Part shown: positions 18,498 to 27,309 of the stretch, in pieces
Numbering within the stretch: position 1 is the stretch's first letter
Layout of the letters: every line of letters starts with the position of its first letter
NCBI RefSeq assembly: GCF_020510665.1
Contig: NZ_CP075187.1
Span: 1,446,501 to 1,510,500, forward strand
Origin: Dechloromonas denitrificans
GTDB taxonomy: Bacteria > Pseudomonadota > Gammaproteobacteria > Burkholderiales > Rhodocyclaceae
DNA: 64,000 bases
Reading direction: 5' to 3'
Program-made: the position numbers and the translations under genes
Notes under the pieces: generated by a model
Told to the model about the DNA's origin: nothing
Seen by the model: the letters and a program-made list of their open reading frames with translations, nothing else
Databases searched by the model: none

Positions 18498-18518
18498 ATT
18501 CAGCATTTGCTGCTGAAT
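18498..18518. promoter_or_regulatory. Perfect inverted repeat upstream of acs
   Basis: ATTCAGCA-TTTGC-TGCTGAAT has eight-base arms and lies 50 bases before the acs start, between divergently transcribed genes. It could be an operator or a leader hairpin; no factor is recognised. The rest of the 253-base gap shows no other clear signal. Confidence 0.45.
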
Positions 18519-18568
18519 ATGATCGGTTGTTTCAACATAAATTGCGAAGTACCGCAGAGGAGAAGAAT

Positions 18569-20530
18569 ATGTCGAATGAGTCCGTGCAGCTTATTTATCC
18601 ATCAGAAGAAATGGTCAAGAATGCGGCAGTTTCAGGGATGGATGCCTACCGCGCACTGTGCGCGGAAGCGGATGCCGACTACCCGGAATTCTGGGCCAAG
18701 CGCGCCCGCGAATTCATCACCTGGAAGCAGCCTTTTACCCAGTCGCTTGATGAATCCAATGCCCCGTTTTTCAAATGGTTTGCCGACGGCAAGCTGAATG
18801 TTTCCTACAACTGTCTCGACCGTAACGTCGAAGCCGGTCTGGGTGACAAGGTCGCCCTGATTTTCGAAGCCGACAACGGCGAAGTGACCAAGGTTACGTA
18901 CAAGGAGCTGCTCTCCAAGGTTGCCAAGTTTGCCAATGCTCTGCGCGGCATGGGTGTCAAGAAGGGCGATCGCGTCGTCATCTACATGCCGATGACCGTC
19001 GAAGGCATCTGCGCCATGCAGGCTTGTGCCCGCCTCGGCGCCATCCATTCCATCGTTTTCGGCGGTTTCTCCGCCCAGTCCCTGCGCGATCGTATCCACG
19101 ATGCCGGCGCTGTTGCCCTGATTACCTCCGACGGCCAGTTCCGCGGTGGCAAGGCCATCCCGCTCAAGCCGATTGCTGACGAAGCCTTCGCCATGGGTGG
19201 TTGCGAGTCCGTCAAGAACGTCATCGTCTTCAAGCGCACCGGCGCCGAAGTCAACATGGTTGCCGGTCGTGATACCTGGTTGCACGACGCTGTTGCCAAC
19301 CAGTCCGACGTTTGCGAACCGGAATGGGTCGAAGCCGAACACCCGCTGTTCCTGCTCTACACGTCTGGCTCCACCGGCAAGCCGAAGGGTGTCCAGCACT
19401 CCACCGGCGGCTACCTGCTGCACGCCATCATGACCATGAAGTGGACCTTCGACATCAAGCCGTCGGACGTCTTCTGGTGTACGGCCGACATCGGCTGGGT
19501 CACCGGTCACACCTACATCACCTACGGCCCGCTGGCTTGCGGCGCGACCGAAATCGTTTTTGAAGGCGTTCCGACCTACCCGGATGCCGGTCGTTTCTGG
19601 AAGATGATCCAGGATCACAAGGCCACGATTTTCTACACTGCACCGACCGCCATCCGTTCGCTGATCAAGTCTTCCGATACCAACCCGGCTGTCCATCCGA
19701 AGAGCTACGACCTGTCTTCGCTGCGCATCCTCGGTTCGGTTGGCGAGCCAATCAACCCGGCGGCCTGGACGTGGTACTACGAAAACGTTGGCGGCGGCCG
19801 TTGCCCGATCGTCGATACCTTCTGGCAGACCGAAACCGGTGGCCACATGATCACCCCGCTGCCGGGCGCAACCCCGCTGGTGCCGGGTTCCTGCACCCTG
19901 CCGTTCCCGGGCATCCAGTTCGCCGTGGTCGATGAGACCGGTGCCGATCTGCCGTGGGGCCAGGGCGGTATCCTGGTTTGCAAGAAGCCGTGGCCGTCGA
20001 TGATCCGCACGATCTGGAACGACGACGAGCGCTTCGTCAAGTCCTACTACCCGGCTGACTTCCAGGGCAAGTACTACCTGGCTGGCGACGGCGCGATCCG
20101 CGACAAGGACACTGGCTACTTCACCATCACCGGCCGTATCGACGACGTGCTGAACGTTTCCGGTCACCGCATGGGCACGATGGAAATCGAGTCGGCGCTG
20201 GTTGCCAATCCGCTGGTGGCCGAAGCTGCCGTGGTCGGCCGTCCGGACGACCTGACCGGTGAGGCGATTGTTGCCTTCGTCGTTCTGAAGGGTGCTCGCC
20301 CGACCGGTGACGACGCCAAGCGCATCATCAAGGAACTGTCTGACTGGGTGGGCAAGGAAATCGGGCCGATCGCCAAGCCGAAGGACATCCGTTTCGGTGA
20401 CAACCTGCCGAAGACCCGTTCGGGCAAGATCATGCGTCGTCTGCTGCGTGGTCTGGCCAAGGGCGAGGAACTGACGCAAGACACGTCTACGCTGGAAAAT
20501 CCGGCCATTCTCGAACAGCTCAAGGGCTGA
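18569..20530 (+). CDS. acs: Acetyl-CoA synthetase
   Basis: The 653-residue AMP-forming enzyme contains the P-loop [31 protein letters not shown], the hinge region [20 protein letters not shown] and the acetylation site Lys620 in [11 protein letters not shown]. It activates acetate to acetyl-CoA via acetyl-AMP. The ATG at 18569 is preceded by an excellent ribosome site (AGAGGAGAAGAAT). A strong terminator follows. Downstream genes encode a kinase and symporter of types linked in other bacteria to acetate utilisation. Confidence 0.97.
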   Translation: MSNESVQLIYPSEEMVKNAAVSGMDAYRALCAEADADYPEFWAKRAREFITWKQPFTQSLDESNAPFFKWFADGKLNVSYNCLDRNVEAGLGDKVALIFEADNGEVTKVTYKELLSKVAKFANALRGMGVKKGDRVVIYMPMTVEGICAMQACARLGAIHSIVFGGFSAQSLRDRIHDAGAVALITSDGQFRGGKAIPLKPIADEAFAMGGCESVKNVIVFKRTGAEVNMVAGRDTWLHDAVANQSDVCEPEWVEAEHPLFLLYTSGSTGKPKGVQHSTGGYLLHAIMTMKWTFDIKPSDVFWCTADIGWVTGHTYITYGPLACGATEIVFEGVPTYPDAGRFWKMIQDHKATIFYTAPTAIRSLIKSSDTNPAVHPKSYDLSSLRILGSVGEPINPAAWTWYYENVGGGRCPIVDTFWQTETGGHMITPLPGATPLVPGSCTLPFPGIQFAVVDETGADLPWGQGGILVCKKPWPSMIRTIWNDDERFVKSYYPADFQGKYYLAGDGAIRDKDTGYFTITGRIDDVLNVSGHRMGTMEIESALVANPLVAEAAVVGRPDDLTGEAIVAFVVLKGARPTGDDAKRIIKELSDWVGKEIGPIAKPKDIRFGDNLPKTRSGKIMRRLLRGLAKGEELTQDTSTLENPAILEQLKG

Positions 20531-20650
20531 TCGGCGAAAGGTCGGGGTGGAGAGTGCGGCTTGCCGTGCTCTCCTGCCGATTAAAGGCGAGGAGGAGTCA
20601 ATGGGCGCCATCAGGCAGCCCCCACAAGTAGTCGATACAGGCTACGCCTT

Positions 20651-20690
20651 AACGGCTGGCACGCTTGGCGTGCCAGCCGTTTCCTTTTTT
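20651..20690 (+). terminator. acs terminator
   Basis: A perfect 14-base-pair stem (AACGGCTGGCACGC with GCGTGCCAGCCGTT, TTG loop) is followed by TCCTTTTTT. It separates acs from the signalling cluster, which begins 12 bases later and therefore either has its own promoter or is expressed by read-through. Confidence 0.88.
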
Positions 20691-20701
20691 GGAGCCAGTG
20701 C

Positions 20702-20896
20702 TTGAAACGCATCAACCCCGTTCGGCAGCGCCTGGCTGCGCTTGGCATGCTGGGCTTCGCCGGGCTCAATTTCCCGCTGGTCGGTCTTCCATCTGGCGAT
20801 TGCTTGGGTATGCCTGCCTCTTATCTATACCTTTTCGGGGGATGGGGCGGTCTGATTCTGTTGGCTGCCTGGCTGGCCGAAAGGCGAGGCAGCTGA
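20702..20896 (+). CDS. Small membrane protein upstream of the CrbS-like kinase
   Basis: The 64-residue protein uses a TTG start (KRINPVRQRLAALGMLGFAGLNFPLVGLPSG) and has two hydrophobic segments, the second being YLYLFGGWGGLILLAAWLAE. Its stop is one base before the kinase ATG. I do not recognise a characterised family. The tight coupling suggests an accessory subunit of the transporter-like kinase, an inference only. Confidence 0.7.
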   Translation: MKRINPVRQRLAALGMLGFAGLNFPLVGLPSGDCLGMPASYLYLFGGWGGLILLAAWLAERRGS

Positions 20897-20897
20897 G

Positions 20898-23609
20898 ATG
20901 CTTTCGGGTTGGTTCATTGCGCTTGTTGCCACGGTGTACGTTGCCATTTTGTTTGCCGTCGCTCGCTTTGGGGATGCCCGGGCGGATGCCGGCAAGTCGA
21001 TTATTTCGGCCAATGTCTACGCCTTGTCGCTGGCCGTGTATTGCACTTCATGGACTTTTTACGGCAGCGTTGGCCGGGCCAGTACTGGCGGCCTTTCATT
21101 CCTGACCATCTATATCGGGCCGACGCTGATGTTGCTGTGTGTCGGGGTGATCATCAAGATGATCCGCATCAGCAAAACGCAGCGGATTACGTCGATTGCC
21201 GATTTCATTGCTTCACGCTACGGCAAGAGCCAGTTGCTGGCCGGGCTGGTCACGGTGATTGCCGTCATCGGGGTCGTGCCTTACATCGCCCTCCAGTTGA
21301 AGGCCGTTTCGGCCAGTCTTGCTGTGCTGTTTGTGAATTCGGATGCCGGGCTCTTGCCGTGGTGGCTGGATTCGACCTTTGTGGTGGCTGCCGTACTGGC
21401 TCTTTTTGCCATTCTTTTCGGGACACGACATCTGGATGCTACCGAACGCCATGAGGGCATGGTGGCTGCCGTTGCTTTCGAATCGGTCGTTAAATTGCTC
21501 GCTTTCATGGCCGTTGGTGTTTTTGTTACCTACAGCCTGTTCGACGGTTTTTCCGACGTTTTCCGCCAGGCGGCGGCTTCTCCTGAGTTGGCGCGCTTGC
21601 TGCAACACGATTCGGCCCGTTCGGGCACGTGGACCGCGCTGATCCTGGTTTCCGGGCTGGCGATCATTTTTCTTCCGCGCCAGTTCCAGATCATTGTGGT
21701 TGAAAACGTCGACGAAGCACATCTCAAACGGGCCGTCTGGCTGTTTCCGCTCTATTTGCTGCTGATCAATATTTTTGTCCTGCCGCTGGCGCTGGGCGGC
21801 TTGCTGCACTTTCAGGGACAGACGGTCAATCCCGATACCTTTGTGTTGACGCTGCCCATGGTGCATGGCGCCGAAGCGCTGGCCCTGCTGGTTTTCGTCG
21901 GTGGTTTGTCGGCCGCCACGGGGATGGTGATTGTTGAAACCATCGCATTGTCGACCATGATCTGCAACGATCTGGTCATGCCATGGTTGCTGCGGTCGAC
22001 CTTGTTGAAAGGGGAAAAACGCCAGGACCTGTCCGGCTTGCTGATCGCCATTCGGCGAATTGCGATTGCCCTGATCTTGTTGCTGGGCTACATCTATTTT
22101 CGGGCTGCCGGTGAAGCCTATGCGCTGGTCGGCATTGGTTTGATTTCATTTGCTGCCGTTGCCCAATTTGCGCCAGCCATGTTCGGCGGCATGTACTGGA
22201 AACAGGGGACGCGCTCAGGGGCCATCGCCGGTTTGCTCGGCGGCTTTGCGGTTTGGGCTTATACCCTGCTGCTTCCCTCATTTGCCAAATCGGGCTGGAT
22301 TGCGCCGGATTTTGTCCAACACGGCTTGTTCGGGATATCTGCATTGAAGGCCCAGGCTTTGTTCGGACTGGCCGGCATGGACGAAATATCGCACAGCCTG
22401 TGGTGGAGCTTGCTGGTCAATGCCGGGCTGTATGTTGCCGTTTCGCTCAGCTCGCGTCCGAGCGCCGTCGAGGCCCGGCAGGCTGAACGCTTTGTCGATG
22501 TCTTTCGTCATTCATCTCCGCTGGCCGAAGCGCGTTTGTGGCGTGGCCAGGTTTCGGTTGAAGGGCTGGTCGGATTGCTGGAGCGCTTTCTCGGGCCGCA
22601 ACGCGCGCATCAACAACTGGATCTTTATGCTGCATCGCGCGGCGTGCATGTCTGGCGCAAACTGCCAGCCGATGCTGATTTCGTCCGCTTTGCCGAGGCC
22701 GAGCTGGCCGGGGCGATCGGCTCGGCCAGCGCCCGGGTGATGGTAGCTTCGGTGGCCCAGGAAGAAGATCTCGGCCTGGACGAAGTACTCGATATTCTCG
22801 ATGAAGCATCGCAGGTGCGGGCTTATAGCCGCGATCTGGAAATCAAGCAGCAGGAGCTGGAAGCGGCGACTCAGGAGTTGCGCGAGGCAAATGAGCGTTT
22901 GCGCGAGGTCGACCGCATGAAAGACGATTTCATTTCAACGGTAACCCACGAACTGCGCACGCCGCTGACGTCGATTCGCGCCTTGTCCGAAATGCTGCAT
23001 GAAGATCCCAAGCTCGAACTGGTGGAGCGGCGACGCTTTCTCGGCATCATCGTTGGTGAAGCCGAGCGCCTGACACGGCTGATCAACCAGATTCTGGACA
23101 TGGCCAAGATGGAGTCGGGGCATGCCGAATGGACCAGCAGCGAGGTCGATGTCGGTGAAGTCGTGCGTGAAGCCGTCGAGTCCTTGGGCCAGCTTTTCCG
23201 CGACAAGGGCGTTCGCCTCGACAGCGAGATTGCTCCCGATATTCCCAGGGTGCTGGCGGATCGGGATCGCCTTACACAGGTGATGATCAACCTGTTGTCG
23301 AACGCGGTGAAATTCGTTCCCGGTCAACGTGGACAGGTTCGTGTCAGGGTGACGGCAGATACTGGGCAGGTTCGAGTCGAGGTTTCAGACAATGGCCCCG
23401 GCTTGACGGCTGACGAATGCAATGTCATTTTTGAAAAATTCCGTCAGGGTGGGAATACACTGACCGACAAGCCGCAGGGGACCGGGCTGGGTCTGCCGAT
23501 CAGCCGGCAGATCGTTGAATTTTTTGGTGGTAATCTCTGGGTTGAAAGCCGACCCGGAGACGGTGCGAATTTCATTTTCACGGTGCCCTTGCCGGCATCG
23601 GAGGAATAA
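20898..23609 (+). CDS. Sensor histidine kinase with SSS transporter domain (CrbS/CbrA-like)
   Basis: In this 903-residue protein residues 1 to about 545 form a sodium:solute symporter-type domain with about 13 helices (YCTSWTFYGSVGRASTGG, LAGLVTVIAVIGVVPYIALQLKAV). A linker and coiled coil lead to HisKA with His684 (FISTVTHELRTPLTSIRALSEML) and HATPase (NLLSNAVKFVPG; DNGPGLTADE; GTGLGLPISRQIVEFFGG). CrbS of Vibrio and CbrA of Pseudomonas share this build, and CrbS controls acs. Proximity to acs and an ActP-like symporter supports acetate sensing. The next gene is its likely response regulator. Confidence 0.93.
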   Translation: MLSGWFIALVATVYVAILFAVARFGDARADAGKSIISANVYALSLAVYCTSWTFYGSVGRASTGGLSFLTIYIGPTLMLLCVGVIIKMIRISKTQRITSIADFIASRYGKSQLLAGLVTVIAVIGVVPYIALQLKAVSASLAVLFVNSDAGLLPWWLDSTFVVAAVLALFAILFGTRHLDATERHEGMVAAVAFESVVKLLAFMAVGVFVTYSLFDGFSDVFRQAAASPELARLLQHDSARSGTWTALILVSGLAIIFLPRQFQIIVVENVDEAHLKRAVWLFPLYLLLINIFVLPLALGGLLHFQGQTVNPDTFVLTLPMVHGAEALALLVFVGGLSAATGMVIVETIALSTMICNDLVMPWLLRSTLLKGEKRQDLSGLLIAIRRIAIALILLLGYIYFRAAGEAYALVGIGLISFAAVAQFAPAMFGGMYWKQGTRSGAIAGLLGGFAVWAYTLLLPSFAKSGWIAPDFVQHGLFGISALKAQALFGLAGMDEISHSLWWSLLVNAGLYVAVSLSSRPSAVEARQAERFVDVFRHSSPLAEARLWRGQVSVEGLVGLLERFLGPQRAHQQLDLYAASRGVHVWRKLPADADFVRFAEAELAGAIGSASARVMVASVAQEEDLGLDEVLDILDEASQVRAYSRDLEIKQQELEAATQELREANERLREVDRMKDDFISTVTHELRTPLTSIRALSEMLHEDPKLELVERRRFLGIIVGEAERLTRLINQILDMAKMESGHAEWTSSEVDVGEVVREAVESLGQLFRDKGVRLDSEIAPDIPRVLADRDRLTQVMINLLSNAVKFVPGQRGQVRVRVTADTGQVRVEVSDNGPGLTADECNVIFEKFRQGGNTLTDKPQGTGLGLPISRQIVEFFGGNLWVESRPGDGANFIFTVPLPASEE

Positions 23610-23626
23610 CAAGGGAGACAAAACGC

Positions 23627-23998
23627 ATGCCTAAAAAAATCCTTATCGTTGACGACGAACCCAATATTGTCATTTCGCTCGAATTCCTGATGAAAAAGGA
23701 AGGTTTCGAGGTAGCGGTCGCCGGTGATGGCGATGAAGCGCTGGGCAAGGTAGCCAGTTTTGCGCCGGATCTGATTTTGCTCGATGTCATGATGCCGAAA
23801 AAATCCGGGTTCGAAGTGTGCGAGGCCTTGCGCGCCGACCCGGCCCACGCCGCCCTGCAAATTGTCATGTTGACGGCCAAGGGGCGTGACACCGAAGTCG
23901 CCAAGGGGCTGGCCATCGGCGCCGATGCCTATGTCACCAAACCATTTTCGACCAAGGATCTGGTGGCGCGCGTCAAGAGCATGCTCGGCACCGCCTGA
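23627..23998 (+). CDS. Single-domain response regulator (REC only)
   Basis: The 123-residue CheY-like receiver has the acidic pocket VDDEP, phosphoacceptor Asp53 in LILLDVMMPKKSG, Thr in MLTAKGR and Lys in YVTKPF. It has no DNA-binding or enzymatic output domain. It lies 17 bases after the CrbS-like kinase, so it is the likely phosphorylation target. Known CrbR partners are LuxR-type DNA-binding regulators, so output here must go through protein contact, possibly with the kinase-like exonuclease encoded next. Confidence 0.93.
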   Translation: MPKKILIVDDEPNIVISLEFLMKKEGFEVAVAGDGDEALGKVASFAPDLILLDVMMPKKSGFEVCEALRADPAHAALQIVMLTAKGRDTEVAKGLAIGADAYVTKPFSTKDLVARVKSMLGTA

Positions 23999-24066
23999 GT
24001 TGCCCTGCGCCGGTCGACCACCGGAACAGGCCGAAATTCCGACGAATATTTTCCGGATTGGCTGTC

Positions 24067-26229
24067 ATGAAGGCTAAACACCGTTTTATCGCTGCTGTCG
24101 TCGTGCTCGGGTTGTTGATGACCGGGCCGTTTGTCGTCACTTCCTTGCTGGTCTGGCTCGACATGAAAGATGCCGAGCGGGAGTTGCTGACCAACCTGCT
24201 GCTTTCCCGCCTGCCGGTTGGTACCGTGATGACGCTCTTCGGATTCGTGCTGGGCGTGCTGGTCCTGCACAGGCTGTTCAAGCAATACGTCGAGGGTCTG
24301 TTGCGCATGGCCGAAACGCTGCGCCTGATGCTCGGCGCGAATCGCAATTTTCGCGTCACGCCGGAGGGGCCGCCGGAAGTCCAGCAGTTGGCTCACGCCG
24401 CCAATGACCTGGCGCAGCAGCGCGACGAATTGATGGATGACGTCGACGCCCAGATTTCGCGTGCCAAAGCTTCGGTCGAGGAGGAGAAAAACCGTCTCGC
24501 CGCCTTGATGTCCGAACTGGCGCAAGCCGTCGTTGTGTGCAATCTCGATGGTCGCATCCTGCTCTACAACAACCGGGCTCGCCTGCAATTCAAGGCACTG
24601 GCCCAAGGGCCGACATCGGTTGCCGGCGGTGCGTTGATCGGTCTCGGTCGCTCGATTTTCTCGATTCTCGAAAAGAACCAGGTCGAACATGCCCAGGAAG
24701 TCATCAGCCAGCGCTTGCACGGCGGCAAGACGGCGATGGCCAATTTCATCACCACAACGCGCGGCGGCCAGTTGCTGCGCGTCCAGATGGTTCCCGTGCT
24801 TGCCGCATCGGCAAGCGAGGGCGAACCCGGTATGTCCGGTTACGTGCTGACGGTCGAGAACATTACCCGCAGCATGGAGCAGGAAGCACGGCGCGATCAG
24901 GCCCTGCATTCGCTGACCGAAGGCAGTCGTTCGGCGCTTGGCAGCATTCGTGCCGCGGTGACCAATATGATCGACTATCCTGACATGGAAACCGAGTTGC
25001 GCGAACGCTTTGTCCGGGTCGTCGACGATGAGGCGGCCAAGATGAGTCAGCGGCTTGATCTGACCATGGCCGAGTTCTCCGATTCGATGAAAACCCGCTG
25101 GCCGCTCGAAGATATTCTCGGTATCGACATCATTGCCGCAGCTCAGCGACGGATCGAAGACAAACTCAAATTGCCGATCAAGACGGAAGAGCTTGATGAT
25201 GCGCTCTGGATCAAGGCCGACAGTTTTTCGCTGGTTTTCGCACTGCTTTCGCTGGCCTCCAAGTTGCAGGATCACTACGAGCCGCGCGAACTGCGCTTCC
25301 GCCTTTCATCCGAGGGAAAACTGGCTTACCTCGACCTGATCTGGGCCGGCCCGGCCATGTCGTCCGAGACTTTCTATACCTGGGAAATGGAGTCGATGCA
25401 GGTGGGTGACGAGACCTCGCCGTTGTCGCTGCGCGACATGATCGACCGGCATGGCGGGGAAATCTGGTATCAGCGGGAAAAGGCCGCACATCGGGCTTTC
25501 TTCCGTTTCGTGCTGCCGGTTGCCATTCCTGAGGCCGGGCTTGAAGAGGATGAGCGCAAGCGCGGTTCTGGGCGGCCTGAATATTACGATTTCGATCTGT
25601 TCAACTTTCAGGACAAGACGGTCGATCTCGACCGCAAGCTGAGCGAGCTGACCTATACCGTTTTCGATACCGAAACGACCGGGCTGGAACCGTCGAATGG
25701 CGATGAAATCATTCAGATCGGTGCGGCGCGGATCGTCAATAATCGTCTGCTGCGCCAGGAGAATTTCGACCAGATCATTGATCCGGAGCGCCCGCTGCGT
25801 CCGGAAGGAATTCCGATTCACGGCATCACCGAGGACATGGTGCGCGGCAAGCCGACTATTGATGGTGTACTGCCGGCCTTCCACGAGTTTTGCGAAGATA
25901 CCGTGCTGATTGCCCACAATGCCGCCTTCGACATGCGCTTCCTGCAACTCAAGGAGGAACGTACCGGCCTGCGTTTCTCGCAACCGGTGCTGGATACGCT
26001 GCTGCTTTCAGCCGTCGTGCATCCGAATCAGGAATCGCACAAGCTGGATGTGATTCTTGAACGTCTCGGCATTCACATCGAGACGCGTCACAACGCACTC
26101 GAAGATGCGCTGGCAACCGGGCAGGTCTTCCTCAAGCTGGTGCCGCTGCTGGAACAGAAAGGTATCGTGACGGTGCGCCAGGCGCTCGAAGCCTCCGAGA
26201 AAACCTACTTTGCCCGGATCAAATACTGA
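24067..26229 (+). CDS. Degenerate histidine kinase fused to a DEDDh 3'-5' exonuclease
   Basis: The 720-residue protein has TM segments at about 9-30 and 54-70, a HAMP/coiled coil (about 75-140) and a PAS-like region (about 140-265). A kinase-like core follows at about 275-490, where the phosphoacceptor motif HELRTPL is replaced by EGSRSAL and the N box lacks Asn (SLVFALLSLASKL). Its end keeps the HATPase pattern RHGGEIWYQREKAAHRAFFRFVLPV. An exonuclease domain at 525-720 has D534 and E536 (FDTET), D622 (AHNAAFD), H675 and D680 (HNALED), all five residues present. It resembles DnaQ epsilon. The natural substrate is unknown. The ATG at 24067 is preferred over a TTG at 24058. Confidence 0.88.
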   Translation: MKAKHRFIAAVVVLGLLMTGPFVVTSLLVWLDMKDAERELLTNLLLSRLPVGTVMTLFGFVLGVLVLHRLFKQYVEGLLRMAETLRLMLGANRNFRVTPEGPPEVQQLAHAANDLAQQRDELMDDVDAQISRAKASVEEEKNRLAALMSELAQAVVVCNLDGRILLYNNRARLQFKALAQGPTSVAGGALIGLGRSIFSILEKNQVEHAQEVISQRLHGGKTAMANFITTTRGGQLLRVQMVPVLAASASEGEPGMSGYVLTVENITRSMEQEARRDQALHSLTEGSRSALGSIRAAVTNMIDYPDMETELRERFVRVVDDEAAKMSQRLDLTMAEFSDSMKTRWPLEDILGIDIIAAAQRRIEDKLKLPIKTEELDDALWIKADSFSLVFALLSLASKLQDHYEPRELRFRLSSEGKLAYLDLIWAGPAMSSETFYTWEMESMQVGDETSPLSLRDMIDRHGGEIWYQREKAAHRAFFRFVLPVAIPEAGLEEDERKRGSGRPEYYDFDLFNFQDKTVDLDRKLSELTYTVFDTETTGLEPSNGDEIIQIGAARIVNNRLLRQENFDQIIDPERPLRPEGIPIHGITEDMVRGKPTIDGVLPAFHEFCEDTVLIAHNAAFDMRFLQLKEERTGLRFSQPVLDTLLLSAVVHPNQESHKLDVILERLGIHIETRHNALEDALATGQVFLKLVPLLEQKGIVTVRQALEASEKTYFARIKY

Positions 26230-26230
26230 G

Positions 26231-27292
26231 GTGAAAGACGTTTTCGAACAGTGGTTGCCTTGCCAGCAATTGACGCGCCTTGATCGTGATCTGGCCCTGC
26301 TCGACGATATTTCCAAGGCGGCTGGGCTGGCCGGCGAGGTGCGACGGCTGTCCTCGGCCCTGGCGGCAAGCAGTGCCGGCGGCACGCAACTGACGCGCAT
26401 CATTTCGTGCCTGAATGACCGGTTGACCGCGAAAGTTGTTGCCTTGACCGCCGGCCGGCACCGTTTGCCGCCGGTCGAGTGGTGCTGGCTGGCGCTCGGT
26501 TCGGAGGGGCGACAGGAGCAGACTTTCCTGACCGATCAGGACAACGGTCTGATCTTCAATGCCACCAGCCAGCAAGAGGCAGATGCCTTGCGCGAGCTTT
26601 TCCTGCCGTTCGCCGAGGCAGTCAATCAGCGGCTGGCCGAATGCGGCTTTCTGCTTTGTCCCGGGAGAATCATGGCCGGCAATCCGGCCTGGTGTCTGTC
26701 GCTGGATGAATGGCGCGAGAAGTTCATCGACTGGGTACGCCGCCCCGATCCGGCCGCCTTGCTCAACGCCAGTATCTTCTTCGACTTGCGACCGCTCTGC
26801 GGCACGCTTGAGCTGGGTGAATCGTTGCGGACGTTATTACTCTCGCTGACTGTCGATACGCCGGCGTTTCTTCACCTGATGGCGGCCAATGCCTTGCATG
26901 CCGAAGTGCCGCTCAATTTTCGCGGTGAAGTGGCGCTTGAGGAACACGGCGAGGTTGATTTGAAAAAATTCGGCAGCCGGATTTTTGTCGATGCCGCGCG
27001 AATTTTTGCGCTGGCTTGCGGCGAACGCTCGGTGAATAGTGCGGAGCGCCTGCGTCGGGCAGGGCCGGCCGCCGGTTTGCTCGAAGACGAGATTGCTGCG
27101 GTCGACGCCGCTTTTTCGCATGTTTTACGCCTGCGCTTGCAGCAGCAAGCAGCCGATGCGGCAGGCGGCAAGGTTGTCGGTTATGGCCTGAAGCCGGCAA
27201 GCCTGCATGAAATGGACCGGGCCATCCTGCGTGAGTCGCTCAAGCTGGCGCGCCGCCTGCAGCAGCGTCTCAAGTTAAACTATGCACTCTAA
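26231..27292 (+). CDS. DUF294 nucleotidyltransferase-like protein
   Basis: The protein has about 353 residues from a GTG one base past the exonuclease stop; a TTG at 26210 is an alternative. It has the DUF294 signature ALGSEGRQEQTFLTDQDNGLIF, with the GS and D-x-D features of the polymerase-beta-type nucleotidyltransferase fold, followed by a DUF294 C-terminal helical domain (LKKFGSRIFVDAARIFALACG). It lacks the cNMP and CBS domains found in the paralogue encoded next. The substrate is unknown. GlnD and related proteins use the same fold to transfer nucleotidyl groups to proteins. Confidence 0.85.
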   Translation: MKDVFEQWLPCQQLTRLDRDLALLDDISKAAGLAGEVRRLSSALAASSAGGTQLTRIISCLNDRLTAKVVALTAGRHRLPPVEWCWLALGSEGRQEQTFLTDQDNGLIFNATSQQEADALRELFLPFAEAVNQRLAECGFLLCPGRIMAGNPAWCLSLDEWREKFIDWVRRPDPAALLNASIFFDLRPLCGTLELGESLRTLLLSLTVDTPAFLHLMAANALHAEVPLNFRGEVALEEHGEVDLKKFGSRIFVDAARIFALACGERSVNSAERLRRAGPAAGLLEDEIAAVDAAFSHVLRLRLQQQAADAAGGKVVGYGLKPASLHEMDRAILRESLKLARRLQQRLKLNYAL

Positions 27293-27309
27293 TAAGAATT
27301 GAGGTTGCC

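Noticed and set aside
18632..20611. Very long open frame on the minus strand opposite acs
   Set aside because: It mirrors the strong codon bias of acs, has low-complexity Arg/Gly/Asp/Val composition and no domain, while acs on the other strand is unmistakable.
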